Shown here piece by piece: positions 1 through 9,718 of a DNA stretch of 39,834 nt; positions within the stretch are counted from its first letter, which is position 1; each line of letters opens with the position of its first letter. The DNA lies in the NCBI GenBank assembly GCA_015061525.1, contig SUWK01000019.1:1-39834 (forward strand). Reading direction: 5' to 3'. The notes beneath the pieces were generated by a model. That model ran no database searches. It saw only the letters and a program-made list of their open reading frames with translations, and was not told where the DNA came from. Source of the DNA: Lentisphaerota bacterium. Its GTDB lineage: Bacteria; Verrucomicrobiota; Lentisphaeria; Victivallales; Victivallaceae. The translations under genes and the position numbers were made by a program.

Positions 1-2
1 GA

Positions 3-767
<765 letters not shown>

Positions 768-803
768 GTGGTTTTAACAGTGTAAAAAAGGGAAAAAAAG
801 ATA

Positions 804-2675
804 ATGTTGAAGAAAATCTCGATCGTTACCGCAACAGCCGTTCTGGCCTGCGGTGCAGTGGAACTGCCGGAACGCATCATGTCCGGTTACGGCGGCCACT
901 TTCTCGGGCAGCAGGTTGAAAACGGTCACATCTGGCGGATGATCGGCAAACTTGGCGAACAGAAGTTCAACTCCATTGAGGTGAAGTTTCAGCAGACTTT
1001 GCCTCCGGGGGTCCGCAAAGTACAGGTGGATAAATTCAAAGGCGACATTGCCAAACTTTACAATCATGCCAAAAGCCGCGGACTGCTCTTTCAAATTTAT
1101 CTCTATCCCGCCTCCAATGCCGGTAAACGTTTTGTCGCCTGGGAAGAACATGCCGCCTGTCCGGCGGTGGTTTCCGCTGACGGGCTGGAGATTCCTGATG
1201 TGTTTGCCATCAATGACATCCGTTCATGGAGAGCGTTGTTTGAGCACGCCTACTCTTTTGCAAAGATCCATAAGGAAGTTCCATTTGCGTCACTCAAATT
1301 TGATATTGAGGTAACTCCTTTCATCTACAGCTACGATGATGCGACCTGGGGGCGTTTCTGCGCCGCCAATGCCGGTTTTGCTGCGGATACTCCGGCGGCA
1401 AAGCGCGCTGCGCTGCTCAAGGAGAAAAATGCTGAAGCTCTCTACAAAAAGTTTTTTGAAGATGAGGTTGGTAAAGCGATCAAAACTTTTGCTGATGAAC
1501 TTCACGCCATCGCTCCGGAACTGATCCTCGGTTTCATGCCCAGTCATCACGGGGTGTTTTCGGAATTGATGGAAAAGAACCTTGCCACGGACAAAGTTCC
1601 GGCGATCGTTGACGGCTGGGAACTCTACAACGGTGCCGGGTATGAGGATTATATCCGCAAAAATGCCGCCCGTGCCAAAAAGAACCATCCCAATAACCGC
1701 TATGTCACCTGGCTGCGTCCGGATAACTACGATGCCGAGGATATCGCCATCCATGCTTACCATGCCGGAGCAAATCTGGATGGTTATTCCATCTGGGTAT
1801 TGTGGATGCTCGATGAAGCGCAGCCCAAATCGATTCCCAAAGGTTTGAATGCTGCCGGACAACTGGCGGCATTCGGCAAAGCCAACAATGCTTTGCGTGC
1901 TGATATGGCGGCAAAGACGCTGGCAAAAACGCAGCGTATCGCTTTCAAAAAGGCGAAAACCAAAGTCGCGCCGATCGTTTACAAAGATCTGGTCATCCCC
2001 ACATTGAAACCGGTCGGTTCCGGTAATATGGCCGGTTCGGTCAAACAGTACATCCTGCGCGAACAGCAGGTGACTTTGATCTATGCCAAAGCCGGAGAAA
2101 ATATTGATGTGACCCTTGCCCATCTGGCGGGCAAATCCCGTCCCACCGGATTGCAGTATGCGGTTTTGGATCAGCAGAAAAATATTTTGCGCAACGAGTC
2201 GCTCACCTACGGAACGAGAGCCAGTTTCCAGATTCAGGCTCCCCATACCGGAACGTATGCTCTGGTGACCAGCGCCGGCTGGGGCGGTCAGTCATGGTAC
2301 AGCGTAGAGGTCAAAACTCCGTTCGCGGCACTGCTCGCCGGTTTCGGCAAAGCCAACAACGCGCGTAACAGCAGCATGATCTATCTTTTCAGTCCGCAAA
2401 AAGTTTTCCTGCCGGGCAAAGCTGCGGGGAATCCGGGTTTTCGGTTTGAAACCACCGACAATGAGTCATGGCATCTTGCAGTGGATAAAGGGGTGGTGCA
2501 GAAGCTCAAACGTCCGAAAAAGCTTCAGGTATCACTGCCGGATAAAGCGGTGACAGAGGTGCTTTTCGGTAAAGCTGATGTGGATTACAGCCAGAATATT
2601 TTCCTCTATTTCCCCGGTGGAAAAAATCCGCTGATCTTCTTCGGACCGGAGCGTACCGTGGAGATAGTGAAATAA
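804..2675 (+). CDS. Secreted TIM-barrel-like protein, possible glycoside hydrolase
   Basis: A 623-residue protein with a short signal peptide (MLKKISIVTATAVLACGA) and probably two parts. Residues about 25-370 alternate helices and strands in a way that suggests a TIM barrel, with acidic residues at strand ends (LKFDIEVTPF near residue 165; GYSIWVLWMLDEAQ near 330). The carboxy-terminal 230 residues look beta-rich, like a carbohydrate-binding or accessory sandwich domain. I do not recognise a defined GH family, so hydrolase activity is inferred from fold style and from the adjacent pseudopilin, a common pairing in these genomes. The ATG at 804 has only a purine-rich, poor Shine-Dalgarno (GGGAAAAAAAG). 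A clear terminator follows at 2698. Confidence 0.75.
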   Translation: MLKKISIVTATAVLACGAVELPERIMSGYGGHFLGQQVENGHIWRMIGKLGEQKFNSIEVKFQQTLPPGVRKVQVDKFKGDIAKLYNHAKSRGLLFQIYLYPASNAGKRFVAWEEHAACPAVVSADGLEIPDVFAINDIRSWRALFEHAYSFAKIHKEVPFASLKFDIEVTPFIYSYDDATWGRFCAANAGFAADTPAAKRAALLKEKNAEALYKKFFEDEVGKAIKTFADELHAIAPELILGFMPSHHGVFSELMEKNLATDKVPAIVDGWELYNGAGYEDYIRKNAARAKKNHPNNRYVTWLRPDNYDAEDIAIHAYHAGANLDGYSIWVLWMLDEAQPKSIPKGLNAAGQLAAFGKANNALRADMAAKTLAKTQRIAFKKAKTKVAPIVYKDLVIPTLKPVGSGNMAGSVKQYILREQQVTLIYAKAGENIDVTLAHLAGKSRPTGLQYAVLDQQKNILRNESLTYGTRASFQIQAPHTGTYALVTSAGWGGQSWYSVEVKTPFAALLAGFGKANNARNSSMIYLFSPQKVFLPGKAAGNPGFRFETTDNESWHLAVDKGVVQKLKRPKKLQVSLPDKAVTEVLFGKADVDYSQNIFLYFPGGKNPLIFFGPERTVEIVK

Positions 2676-2697
2676 AAAAACATGCTTGAACAGAAGG

Positions 2698-2727
2698 GCC
2701 GCTGCAAAAATTTTGCAGCGGCTTTTT
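2698..2727 (+). terminator. Rho-independent terminator of the pseudopilin/TIM-barrel operon
   Basis: GCCGCTGC and GCAGCGGC arms (2698-2722, with further A:T pairing towards the centre) are followed by TTTTT. It lies 22 bp after the stop codon of the upstream gene. Confidence 0.9.
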
Positions 2728-2857
2728 GCTGTCAAAAAAGCGGCAATGGATGATGAAGTTTCACCGTACAGGTCAAACCACATGCTGTTTACTATCGTCC
2801 GAAACGCGACAACGGCGCGTTGAGCAGAATCGTTTTTATTTAGCGTACTTTTCTTTT

Positions 2858-3544
2858 AGCTCTATTCCCAATATAGGTTGACAACATATTGCGCACACAA
2901 GTTGTGGAGGGTGTTACTCTATTGAGTTTTTTGCAAAGCTTTTTTCAAAAGCGTCGATCAAGCCGCGACCTCGGAGCGGCGCGACATATCGTTTTTCTTT
3001 TGCGTACTTTTCTTTTTTCCGTAAAAAGAAAAAAAACGGCGGGTGTTATTCCACAGGGGTTTTGCAAAGCTTCTTTTCAAAAGCGTTTTTTGCTTTGCAT
3101 TATGGTCAATCCCGCGCCTTGCTGGCGTCGCTCGCGCAGTCACATACATAGTATGCTCCTTTGCTTGCTCCTTGCAAAACCCGGGCTTGCCGCATACTGC
3201 TGTGCAAAAAATAAATCGATCAAGCCGCGACAGCGGAGCGGCGCGACAGTTCGCTTTCTTTGCCAAGCTTTCTTTCTTGCGAAAGAAAGCGGGCTTCCCG
3301 TGACTGTTGCGGGGCATTGGGTTCTTCCATTAAGTTATTGCGCCTGCGCTCCCGGGGCGAGTGCCTTTTGGCACTCTTTCCGGTCGCTCGCGGCTTATTG
3401 CTCGTCCTCCGCTCATCCTCGCGACATTTGTCGCGTCGGCTTTGCTCGCATGTAAATGCTCGCAAAGTTCATTCGCATGCGGACTGCGCGCTCGGCGGCA
3501 ACCGCCTCGCACCCGTGCGTTGAACGTGCCACGGAGGTCATCAA
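2858..3544 (-). mobile_element. Truncated, nested copy of the 497-bp MITE-like element
   Basis: From 2858 (AGCTCTATTCCC...) the sequence matches the reverse complement of the intact element at 33260-33756, with only 2 differences in the first ~69 bases. Homology stops near 3544 (CATCAA), where the intact copy runs into its other terminal repeat, so that end is lost here and no target duplication can be found. Compared with the intact copy it carries an extra ~262 bp: a 32-bp segment (2955-2986) is repeated at 3217-3248, flanking unrelated palindromic sequence. It also lacks the GA-rich stretch found at about 33530-33586. No transposase reading frame is present. The open frames here are best explained as chance translations of the repeat. 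Confidence 0.8.
2987..3216. repeat. Insert between 32-bp direct repeats within the damaged element
   Basis: This segment is absent from the intact copy at 33 kb. It contains a CTTTTCTTTTT/AAAAAGAAAA hairpin (about 3007-3032) and a degenerate second copy (3037-3087) of a block also seen at 2906-2954: GGGTGTTA-T-C, then TTTTGCAAAGCTT, then TTTTCAAAAGCGT. It looks like a further repeat unit that inserted with, or by recombination at, the flanking repeat CGATCAAGCCGCGAC. Confidence 0.55.
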
Positions 3545-3586
3545 AAAGAAAAACCCAGCGGGGGTTACTCCGCTGAGTTTTCTTTG

Positions 3587-3614
3587 CCTATTTTCTTTTG
3601 CAAAAGAAAGTAGG
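3587..3614. repeat. Hairpin of the CCTACTTTTCTTTT family, copy 1
   Basis: CCTATTTTCTTTT and AAAAGAAAGTAGG form an almost perfect stem with the second family member at 3634 close by. It lies in the gene-free stretch 2728-3678, which holds only such repeats. Confidence 0.7.
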
Positions 3615-3633
3615 GTAATTCGTTTTTCTTTTG

Positions 3634-3667
3634 CCTACTTTTCTTTTTTCGTAAAAAGAAAAGTAGG
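3634..3667. repeat. Hairpin of the CCTACTTTTCTTTT family, copy 2
   Basis: A perfect 15-bp stem (CCTACTTTTCTTTTT with AAAAAGAAAAGTAGG) and a 4-base loop. It begins 11 bp beyond the stop of the leftward lipoprotein gene, so it could help end or protect that transcript, but no T-run follows on the minus strand. Confidence 0.75.
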
Positions 3668-3678
3668 ACAGCGGAGCG

Positions 3679-4236
3679 TTATTTACCGGCATTTTTGCGG
3701 ATGACGGCGGCAAACTGCTCCTTATCAGAGTTATCCATCCGGCTGATCAATAATTCCGCGATATCCAGAGGGGAGGATTCATTGACTTTACTGACATTCA
3801 AAGACTCCACGTGACCGTCAACAAACAAGACGGAGAGCGTGGTACTCAGCTCCGGCAGCCGCCGGGGGTCTTCGATGACTGCCGGGAATTTGCCAGGTGC
3901 GCGCAGAGCGGTGACTTTGATTCTGCCGGGCAGATAGATGTAAGAGGATTTACCGTTTTTGCTCTTTTTGTCATAGGGAGCTGTCAGCAGATCTCCGGGC
4001 AGATTCAATTCGCTCAAATCTGCCGGAAAACGGCCGTTATCGGCTTCAAAGATAAACAGCATGGTAGCGATCTGTTTGAGATTACTGTTGGAATTGATCC
4101 GGTGGGCGCGGGTCAGTCTGCTGCCGGTCTCTTCACTTCCGGTACCGGCGGCAGATTTCTTTTCCGCTTTTTTGCATCCGGTGAAAAACAGCACGGACAA
4201 TGCGATAACGGCAGTTGCGGCAAAAAGTTTTTTCAT
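3679..4236 (-). CDS. Lipoprotein with a pseudopilin-like (GspG/DGHV-type) domain
   Basis: A 185-residue predicted lipoprotein: signal peptide MKKLFAATAVIALSVLFFTGC with lipobox and acylation Cys near residue 21. The mature part resembles the globular half of pseudopilins: SNLKQIATMLFIFEADNGRFP about residues 53-75 (compare NNLKQ...YADANDG in the window's first pseudopilin) and VLFVDGHVESL near 136-146. It has no FTLIE leader, so the domain seems to be held at the membrane by lipid instead of a pilin helix. Its ATG overlaps the stop codon of the upstream Sel1 gene (ATGA), so the two are translationally coupled and probably act together in the periplasm or at the cell surface. Confidence 0.8.
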   Translation of the reverse strand: MKKLFAATAVIALSVLFFTGCKKAEKKSAAGTGSEETGSRLTRAHRINSNSNLKQIATMLFIFEADNGRFPADLSELNLPGDLLTAPYDKKSKNGKSSYIYLPGRIKVTALRAPGKFPAVIEDPRRLPELSTTLSVLFVDGHVESLNVSKVNESSPLDIAELLISRMDNSDKEQFAAVIRKNAGK

Positions 4237-7200
4237 CGTCTGCTTCTCCTTCTGTTCTTACGTTTTAATCTGTTTCCGGTGGGATTACTCTTCTTTTGAG
4301 CTTTTTTCAGCTCATCGATCTGATCCAGCATTTTGTCGGTCTTTTCTTTGAGGCTGGGATCTTTTTCCACAGCTTTTTTCAACAGAATTTCTGCAAAGGT
4401 GAGATTTTTATCAACTCCATCGCCATCGAAGTAGCATTTGCCGAGCAGATATAAGGCAAACGGGATGGAGCTTTCAAAATTGCCGTCTTTTTTCTTCACG
4501 ACTTTTTTGAGATATTTGACAGCTTCAACAGTGTTTTTCTCCACTCCGCGTCCGGCATAAAAATGTATTGCGATCAGCAAATGAAGTTTATCTTTTTTGT
4601 TATTGTCCCAGAAATCGTCACTTCCGGTTTTATTGCCCAATTTACCGGCGGTATACTGCAAAGATTCAAAGACAGTTTTCTGTTCCGGAGTTTTCAACGA
4701 TTCATCTTGAACATACGCTTTGGCGACCTCTTCTTTGGCTGCTGTGATGCTGTTCTTTGCCGCCTGGCAGAACCAATGGAAACCTTCCTGCGGTATGTTC
4801 TTTTTATGATACAGACCGTATCCCAGAAGATACTGGGATTCCGGGTGGTTTTTCGCCGCATTCTCCTTGTAGTATTTGAATGCCTCTTCATTATCCCACT
4901 TGCCGGAGTTGAGGTCAAAGGAGGTGTATTCATCAAAACTGCCGAATATCAGATAATTGGCATACAGATATTTCGCTTTGGGTGAGCCGCTGTCAGCTGC
5001 CCGCTTGAGCCACTCCATTGCACGGTCAAGATTTTTTTCAATTCCGATACTGTCACGGTAAGCCAGAAACACTTCTGTCTGGGCATCTGTGATATTCTGA
5101 TAACCGGCTTTCTCCATCCAGTACAGGGCGTTTTTGGCGTTTTTCTGCTCCGTGGTTCCGCGCTGGTGGCAGATCCCGTAAATGAACTGGGCGATCCTGT
5201 CGCCGTTGTCAGCAGATTCCCGGTACCAGACGGCATACTCTTTGTCAGTGATCTTTTTATTGTCGGAGTAAATGGCGCGGAGTTTCTGCAAAGCAGGGTA
5301 ATAGTTGTGCTGGGCAGCTTTGTGATACCAGACCACCATCTGCTGGAAGTTGTATTCAACACCGAGACCGGCAGCGTAAAGTTCGGCAAGCTCATACTGC
5401 GAACGCACATGCTCCTGTTCGGCTGCCAGCCGGAAGAATTTGGCGGATTTTTCCCACTCTTTGATGCTCTTGTAATAATCGCCCAGAGTGTATTGTGCTT
5501 TAATGTGTCCTTTCTCTGCCGCCAGTTCCAGATATTTGATCGCCTGGGTGACATTTTTGGCAACCCCCTCACCGAACAGATAGCAGTAACCGAGGTAGTA
5601 ATAGGCGTGGAAGTTATTCTGCCCGGCTGCTTTCATAAACCACCGTACTGCCTCGGGACGGTCACGGGGAACCAGCTTCTGCTGAAGCAGAACCATGCTG
5701 TCATTGGACAAACTCAAATCTTTGAAGATCACTCCGCCGGTAATATTCACCCCGTGGAAGAGGTTGAGTCCGTGGATATACTGGCTGTAGTCACTGCCCC
5801 ATGTTGCCGAGGCGGCATACTGCAGTACGGCATACGCAGTATTGTTGCGCAGTTCCGGCTGGATGTTGAATCCATCGTAGCGCAAGCGATAGTTTACACG
5901 GTCAAGTATTTTCAGGTCGTTGATATTCTGCGGCGGCATCTGAGCGCGTGCCGCAGTCAGGATTTTTTTCATTTCCAGATATTTATTGGCTTTTTCCTTG
6001 TGGTATGCTTTCAGTTCTGCGTCAGTGGGGATATAGATGAGTTTACCTGCTTTGAATTTTTCGGTCAACTCTTCCTGATGCTTTTTGATCTCTTCGATTT
6101 CCCGTTTACCGGTTTCAACTGCCGCGTTGAATACTTCTTTTATCAGAGCGGCGCGTTGTTCCGCTTGCTTACGGTTGTTGAAATCAGTGATCCGCTCTTT
6201 GGCAAAGTATTTCAGGAACTTCTGATCTTTCTCGACCTCGTTTTCAGCAGCCAGATAAGCTATTTCGTTTTCGGAGAACAATTTGATAAGCTCATCTCCG
6301 CTTTCCTGCAATTCTTTTTTCAGCTCTTTATCTTTTGAGATAGCTTTTTTGAATACGTTTATGATGAAAGTTTTGCGTTTTTTCGGATCATTTTTGATCT
6401 CATCGCTGTTGAGTTTAACCCGTTCTTCTTTGGTAAAGTGCTTCACATACTCTTCATCCTGTTCCACGTTTTCAGCGTCGAGATAGAGTATTTCACCTTT
6501 GGCTATTTTGCCGAGCAGCTCTTTTTCAAGCTGCCGGAGCCGGACTTCCTCTCTTTCGCGGATCGCTTCAGCAAAGGTGCTGTTGATAAACGATAAACGC
6601 TGTGTGAAAATCATAGAGTTGAATTTCGCGCGTGCTCCATCGGGGAAGTATTTCAGATGCTCTACAGTGCGAATGACCGGGATCTCCTCTTCACTGATTT
6701 TATTTCTCTGATCGTTGGCTTTTTTCAACTCGTCATCGTAGTGTTTTCTGTACTCAGCCAGACGTTTGCGCAGAACCGGTTCAAATGTGTAAAGATCTTG
6801 ATCCGCACAGTTTTTGAACATGATATAGTTGGCGAACTGCCGGGCGGCCTCTTTGCCGCCGTTGTTGGCTCCGCGGTAGAGCATACGCAGAGCTTCTTCC
6901 TCATCTTTATCAAACTTCCAGTTACCGGTGAAAAGGCACTGTGCCAACGTGAAACAGGCGTCACCGTTATTCTGTTCAACAGCTTTTTTCAAATACTCCA
7001 CAGCTTTGATCAAATTGATTTTCAAACCGAAGTCGCCTTCGGCAAGGAATTTGGCATACAGATTCTGCGCCGCCGGGAAACCGTTATCTGCCGAATCCTG
7101 CAGCAGTTTGATACCCTGCTCCGTTGAGGCGGTAATGTCACCTTTGCCGAACAGATAGATTTTCGCCAGTTCAAACTGGGCAGCCGGATGGAGCAGATCC

Positions 7201-9593
7201 GAGGCACGGGTCAGCAGTTCGACCTCTTTGACAACATCGCGGATCGCCGGATATTTGCTGTAACATGCTGCAATGTTGAAAATAAGCTCTTTATCATCGC
7301 TCAAAGCGGCTTTTTCCAAAAATGCTTTTGCCTCTTCAGTTTTTTTCAGTTCCAGAAGATAATATTTGCCGATCTCAAGTGCCATGGCGTGGGATTGAGC
7401 GGCTGCATTATCGAAGTGTACTTGAGCTTCATCGGGCTTTTTCCGGGCAATACAATCTTTGCCGAGTTGATATATCGCCTGCAGGACATTTTGTTCCGCG
7501 CCTTTAAGCAGCCACTTCAGACGGGCATCGGCGTTGCCGTCAAGTTCATAGAATCCGGCGATCTTCAATGCGTTCTGCGGGTCACTGTTGAAAAATTCCT
7601 CCAGAACAGCTTCATCATCAGTTTGCTGCGCCAGACGCAGTTTTGCCGGGGCGAAATCTTTGGCAGCGGCTTTTTTCAGCATTTCGACCGCCTGATCTTT
7701 ATTTTTCTCTTTGATGAACTGCAGTGCCAATTCGTACTGGGCGACGGGCATACCGTTTTTGGCGGCTTCTGTCAGAAAATAGTGTGCGAAATGAGAATCG
7801 GTTTTCCACATGATATCTTTCCAGAAATTCAATCCTGCCGGAGCGAATGCCGGAACAAGCTCGATGCCGAATCCATCCGTGTAAAACACCGACAGCATAT
7901 ACTGGAACTCTGCAACTCCCCGGAGTGCCGCATACGTCAGAAAATACGGTGCATACCGTATATACCGTGCCGGAAGATTGTTATCGTATTTGTTGTTATT
8001 GTTATTTCTTCTGGACACACCGTCAATAAAATAGGTGTTATTGTCGTTGCTGCGTCGGCGTCTGTTGCTATTATAAGTGACAACCGCGTCGATGTAACTT
8101 TTTATTTTTGAAGAAGCAGCGTTGGCAAATTTTTCTTCATAAGAGATAAAGTCGCAGTCCGGATCCGGTCTGAGGGTGCCATTTTCAAAACGGTTGACAG
8201 CATCCCGGTGATAATTTTTCTGCATATCAGCGAGATACTGGCGGAATGTTACCGGATCAGTCTGGTCAATGTGTCCGAAAAGATACCAGTTGGCAAAACT
8301 TTTGATCGCTTCCAGATGCAATCTGCCGGAAAGTTTGGCGTTGCCCTTGGGATGGGTCAAAGTCCAGTACAGCGTGTCGGGTTCTTCCAGAATTTTCCGG
8401 GAGGCATCGAAAATAAACGCCGCTCCGAGTTCCTGATCAAGTTGAGTTCCGTAACCTTTGATCTTGCACACCCCGAACCGGTAGATCGCATCGCAGTAAT
8501 TATTGGCAGCGGCAAACAGGAAATATTTAGCCGCTTCTTCCGGGTTTTCTGCAATGCCGATGGAGTTGCGGCAGCACATCGCGTAACGGTACATCGCATT
8601 GATGACCCCGTTATCTGCCGCCATTTTGAAGAAATTAGCTGCTTCTGCCGGATTTTTTTCCACGCCGAAGCCTTCGGTCAGGCAGAGAGCCAGAGCGTAC
8701 TGGGCATCCGGATGATTGCGGTTAGCCGCCTCTCTGAAAAGTTTAGCCGCCTCTTCCGGATTCTTTTTGGTTCCCAGTCCCAGAGCATGCAGTCTGCCGA
8801 GGATGAAGAGCGCGTCCGGATGCCCCTGCTTGGCAGCCATGGTAAAATATTCGATCGCTTTTTCATAGTAGCGCATGAAAAATTTACCGAAGTTGTAACA
8901 CTTGCCGAAGTAATACTGGGCATGGACAAAGTCATTACCGACAGATTTGAGCAGCCAATCCTGAGCTTTCTGGATATCCTTTTCACAACCTTTAGCTGAA
9001 GCGTAACAGATTCCCAGAAAATACTGGGCGAAGGGGTTTCCTGCTTCGGCAGCGGGGAGAAAATCTTCAGCATTGAGAAAGTCATTTGTCATCCTGTGGA
9101 AACAGAAAATACCGAAAATATATTTGGCATCCGCATCACCGTCTTTTGCTGCTTTGCGGTAAAAATCAATTGCTTTGCGGAAGTTTTCAGCCTGGTTTTT
9201 CGTATTTTTATCGTTGATCAGTTTTTCCTTGAAACGCCGCATGTTTGCCTCGGTGTCGCGGTCGTAGTATGTCACTGCGGGGAATATTTCTGCAGGGAGA
9301 GTTGCCAACGGGGTGAGATCGGGATTTTCAAATGATCCGGTAAGGTGGTAGTTCGCCAGACGCAAAGAGGCTTTGGCATGATCTTTTGCGCTGGCTTTTT
9401 CGTACCAGAGCAGAGCGTTCGGAATTTTTTTAGTTACGCCGGAACCGGTGGCATAACACTCGGCAAGGTCGAACATCGATTGGATATCACCGCCGCGGGC
9501 TTTCTGGTATATTCCCTTGATATCAGCGGCAGAGAGCGTAAACACAAAAGCGGAACACAAAAAAACAGCAGTAAGAAAAACAGTTTTTCTCAT
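4233..9593 (-). CDS. Giant secreted Sel1-like (TPR-related) repeat protein
   Basis: A 1786-residue protein with signal peptide MRKTVFLTAVFLCSAFVFTLSA. Residues about 25-950 and 1215-1750 are filled with Sel1-like repeats of about 36 residues (for example PEEAAKLFREAANRNHPDAQ, YALALCLTEGFGV, AIKYLELAAEKGHIKAQYTLG), a helical solenoid used as a protein-binding scaffold. Two inserts break the solenoid. An Asn/Arg-rich low-complexity stretch lies near residues 500-540. A charged helical segment at about 960-1210 contains its own degenerate repeats of about 70 residues, starting near 967, 1034, 1110 and 1184 (ILYLDAEN-VE, IAYLAAEN-VE, LIYIPTDAE). The carboxy terminus is strongly basic (NRLKRKNRRRSRR). 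A near-consensus promoter and AGAGGA ribosome site precede the ATG. The partner is unknown, and the coupled lipoprotein is one candidate. Confidence 0.9.
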   Translation of the reverse strand: MRKTVFLTAVFLCSAFVFTLSAADIKGIYQKARGGDIQSMFDLAECYATGSGVTKKIPNALLWYEKASAKDHAKASLRLANYHLTGSFENPDLTPLATLPAEIFPAVTYYDRDTEANMRRFKEKLINDKNTKNQAENFRKAIDFYRKAAKDGDADAKYIFGIFCFHRMTNDFLNAEDFLPAAEAGNPFAQYFLGICYASAKGCEKDIQKAQDWLLKSVGNDFVHAQYYFGKCYNFGKFFMRYYEKAIEYFTMAAKQGHPDALFILGRLHALGLGTKKNPEEAAKLFREAANRNHPDAQYALALCLTEGFGVEKNPAEAANFFKMAADNGVINAMYRYAMCCRNSIGIAENPEEAAKYFLFAAANNYCDAIYRFGVCKIKGYGTQLDQELGAAFIFDASRKILEEPDTLYWTLTHPKGNAKLSGRLHLEAIKSFANWYLFGHIDQTDPVTFRQYLADMQKNYHRDAVNRFENGTLRPDPDCDFISYEEKFANAASSKIKSYIDAVVTYNSNRRRRSNDNNTYFIDGVSRRNNNNNKYDNNLPARYIRYAPYFLTYAALRGVAEFQYMLSVFYTDGFGIELVPAFAPAGLNFWKDIMWKTDSHFAHYFLTEAAKNGMPVAQYELALQFIKEKNKDQAVEMLKKAAAKDFAPAKLRLAQQTDDEAVLEEFFNSDPQNALKIAGFYELDGNADARLKWLLKGAEQNVLQAIYQLGKDCIARKKPDEAQVHFDNAAAQSHAMALEIGKYYLLELKKTEEAKAFLEKAALSDDKELIFNIAACYSKYPAIRDVVKEVELLTRASDLLHPAAQFELAKIYLFGKGDITASTEQGIKLLQDSADNGFPAAQNLYAKFLAEGDFGLKINLIKAVEYLKKAVEQNNGDACFTLAQCLFTGNWKFDKDEEEALRMLYRGANNGGKEAARQFANYIMFKNCADQDLYTFEPVLRKRLAEYRKHYDDELKKANDQRNKISEEEIPVIRTVEHLKYFPDGARAKFNSMIFTQRLSFINSTFAEAIREREEVRLRQLEKELLGKIAKGEILYLDAENVEQDEEYVKHFTKEERVKLNSDEIKNDPKKRKTFIINVFKKAISKDKELKKELQESGDELIKLFSENEIAYLAAENEVEKDQKFLKYFAKERITDFNNRKQAEQRAALIKEVFNAAVETGKREIEEIKKHQEELTEKFKAGKLIYIPTDAELKAYHKEKANKYLEMKKILTAARAQMPPQNINDLKILDRVNYRLRYDGFNIQPELRNNTAYAVLQYAASATWGSDYSQYIHGLNLFHGVNITGGVIFKDLSLSNDSMVLLQQKLVPRDRPEAVRWFMKAAGQNNFHAYYYLGYCYLFGEGVAKNVTQAIKYLELAAEKGHIKAQYTLGDYYKSIKEWEKSAKFFRLAAEQEHVRSQYELAELYAAGLGVEYNFQQMVVWYHKAAQHNYYPALQKLRAIYSDNKKITDKEYAVWYRESADNGDRIAQFIYGICHQRGTTEQKNAKNALYWMEKAGYQNITDAQTEVFLAYRDSIGIEKNLDRAMEWLKRAADSGSPKAKYLYANYLIFGSFDEYTSFDLNSGKWDNEEAFKYYKENAAKNHPESQYLLGYGLYHKKNIPQEGFHWFCQAAKNSITAAKEEVAKAYVQDESLKTPEQKTVFESLQYTAGKLGNKTGSDDFWDNNKKDKLHLLIAIHFYAGRGVEKNTVEAVKYLKKVVKKKDGNFESSIPFALYLLGKCYFDGDGVDKNLTFAEILLKKAVEKDPSLKEKTDKMLDQIDELKKAQKKSNPTGNRLKRKNRRRSRR

Positions 9594-9635
9594 GGTAATT
9601 ATCCTCTGTGGTGAACAAAAATATAAAATGTATAT

Positions 9636-9664
9636 ACTATACCTCCAAAGACTTTAATTGTCAA
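9636..9664 (-). promoter_or_regulatory. Sigma-70-type promoter of the Sel1 protein/lipoprotein operon
   Basis: Read on the minus strand: TTGACA (9664-9659), a 17-bp spacer, then TATAGT (9641-9636), about 43 bp before the ATG at 9593. This is an excellent match to the housekeeping consensus. Confidence 0.8.
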
Positions 9665-9718
9665 GAGCTTTTTGCATTTTTCCGTCAGAGAGGGTGTTCA
9701 GGATCTGTTTTTTGCGGT

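Noticed and set aside
2889-3704. Several 60-190-codon frames in the gene-free region after the first terminator
   Set aside because: They overlap each other on both strands and lie wholly in repeat sequence, with no family resemblance.
5166-6338. 390-codon plus-strand frame opposite the Sel1 gene, and other long antisense frames
   Set aside because: These are antisense shadows of a clearly coding repeat-rich gene. Their composition (Phe/Val/Ile-rich) is what complementing Lys/Glu/Asn-rich codons would produce.
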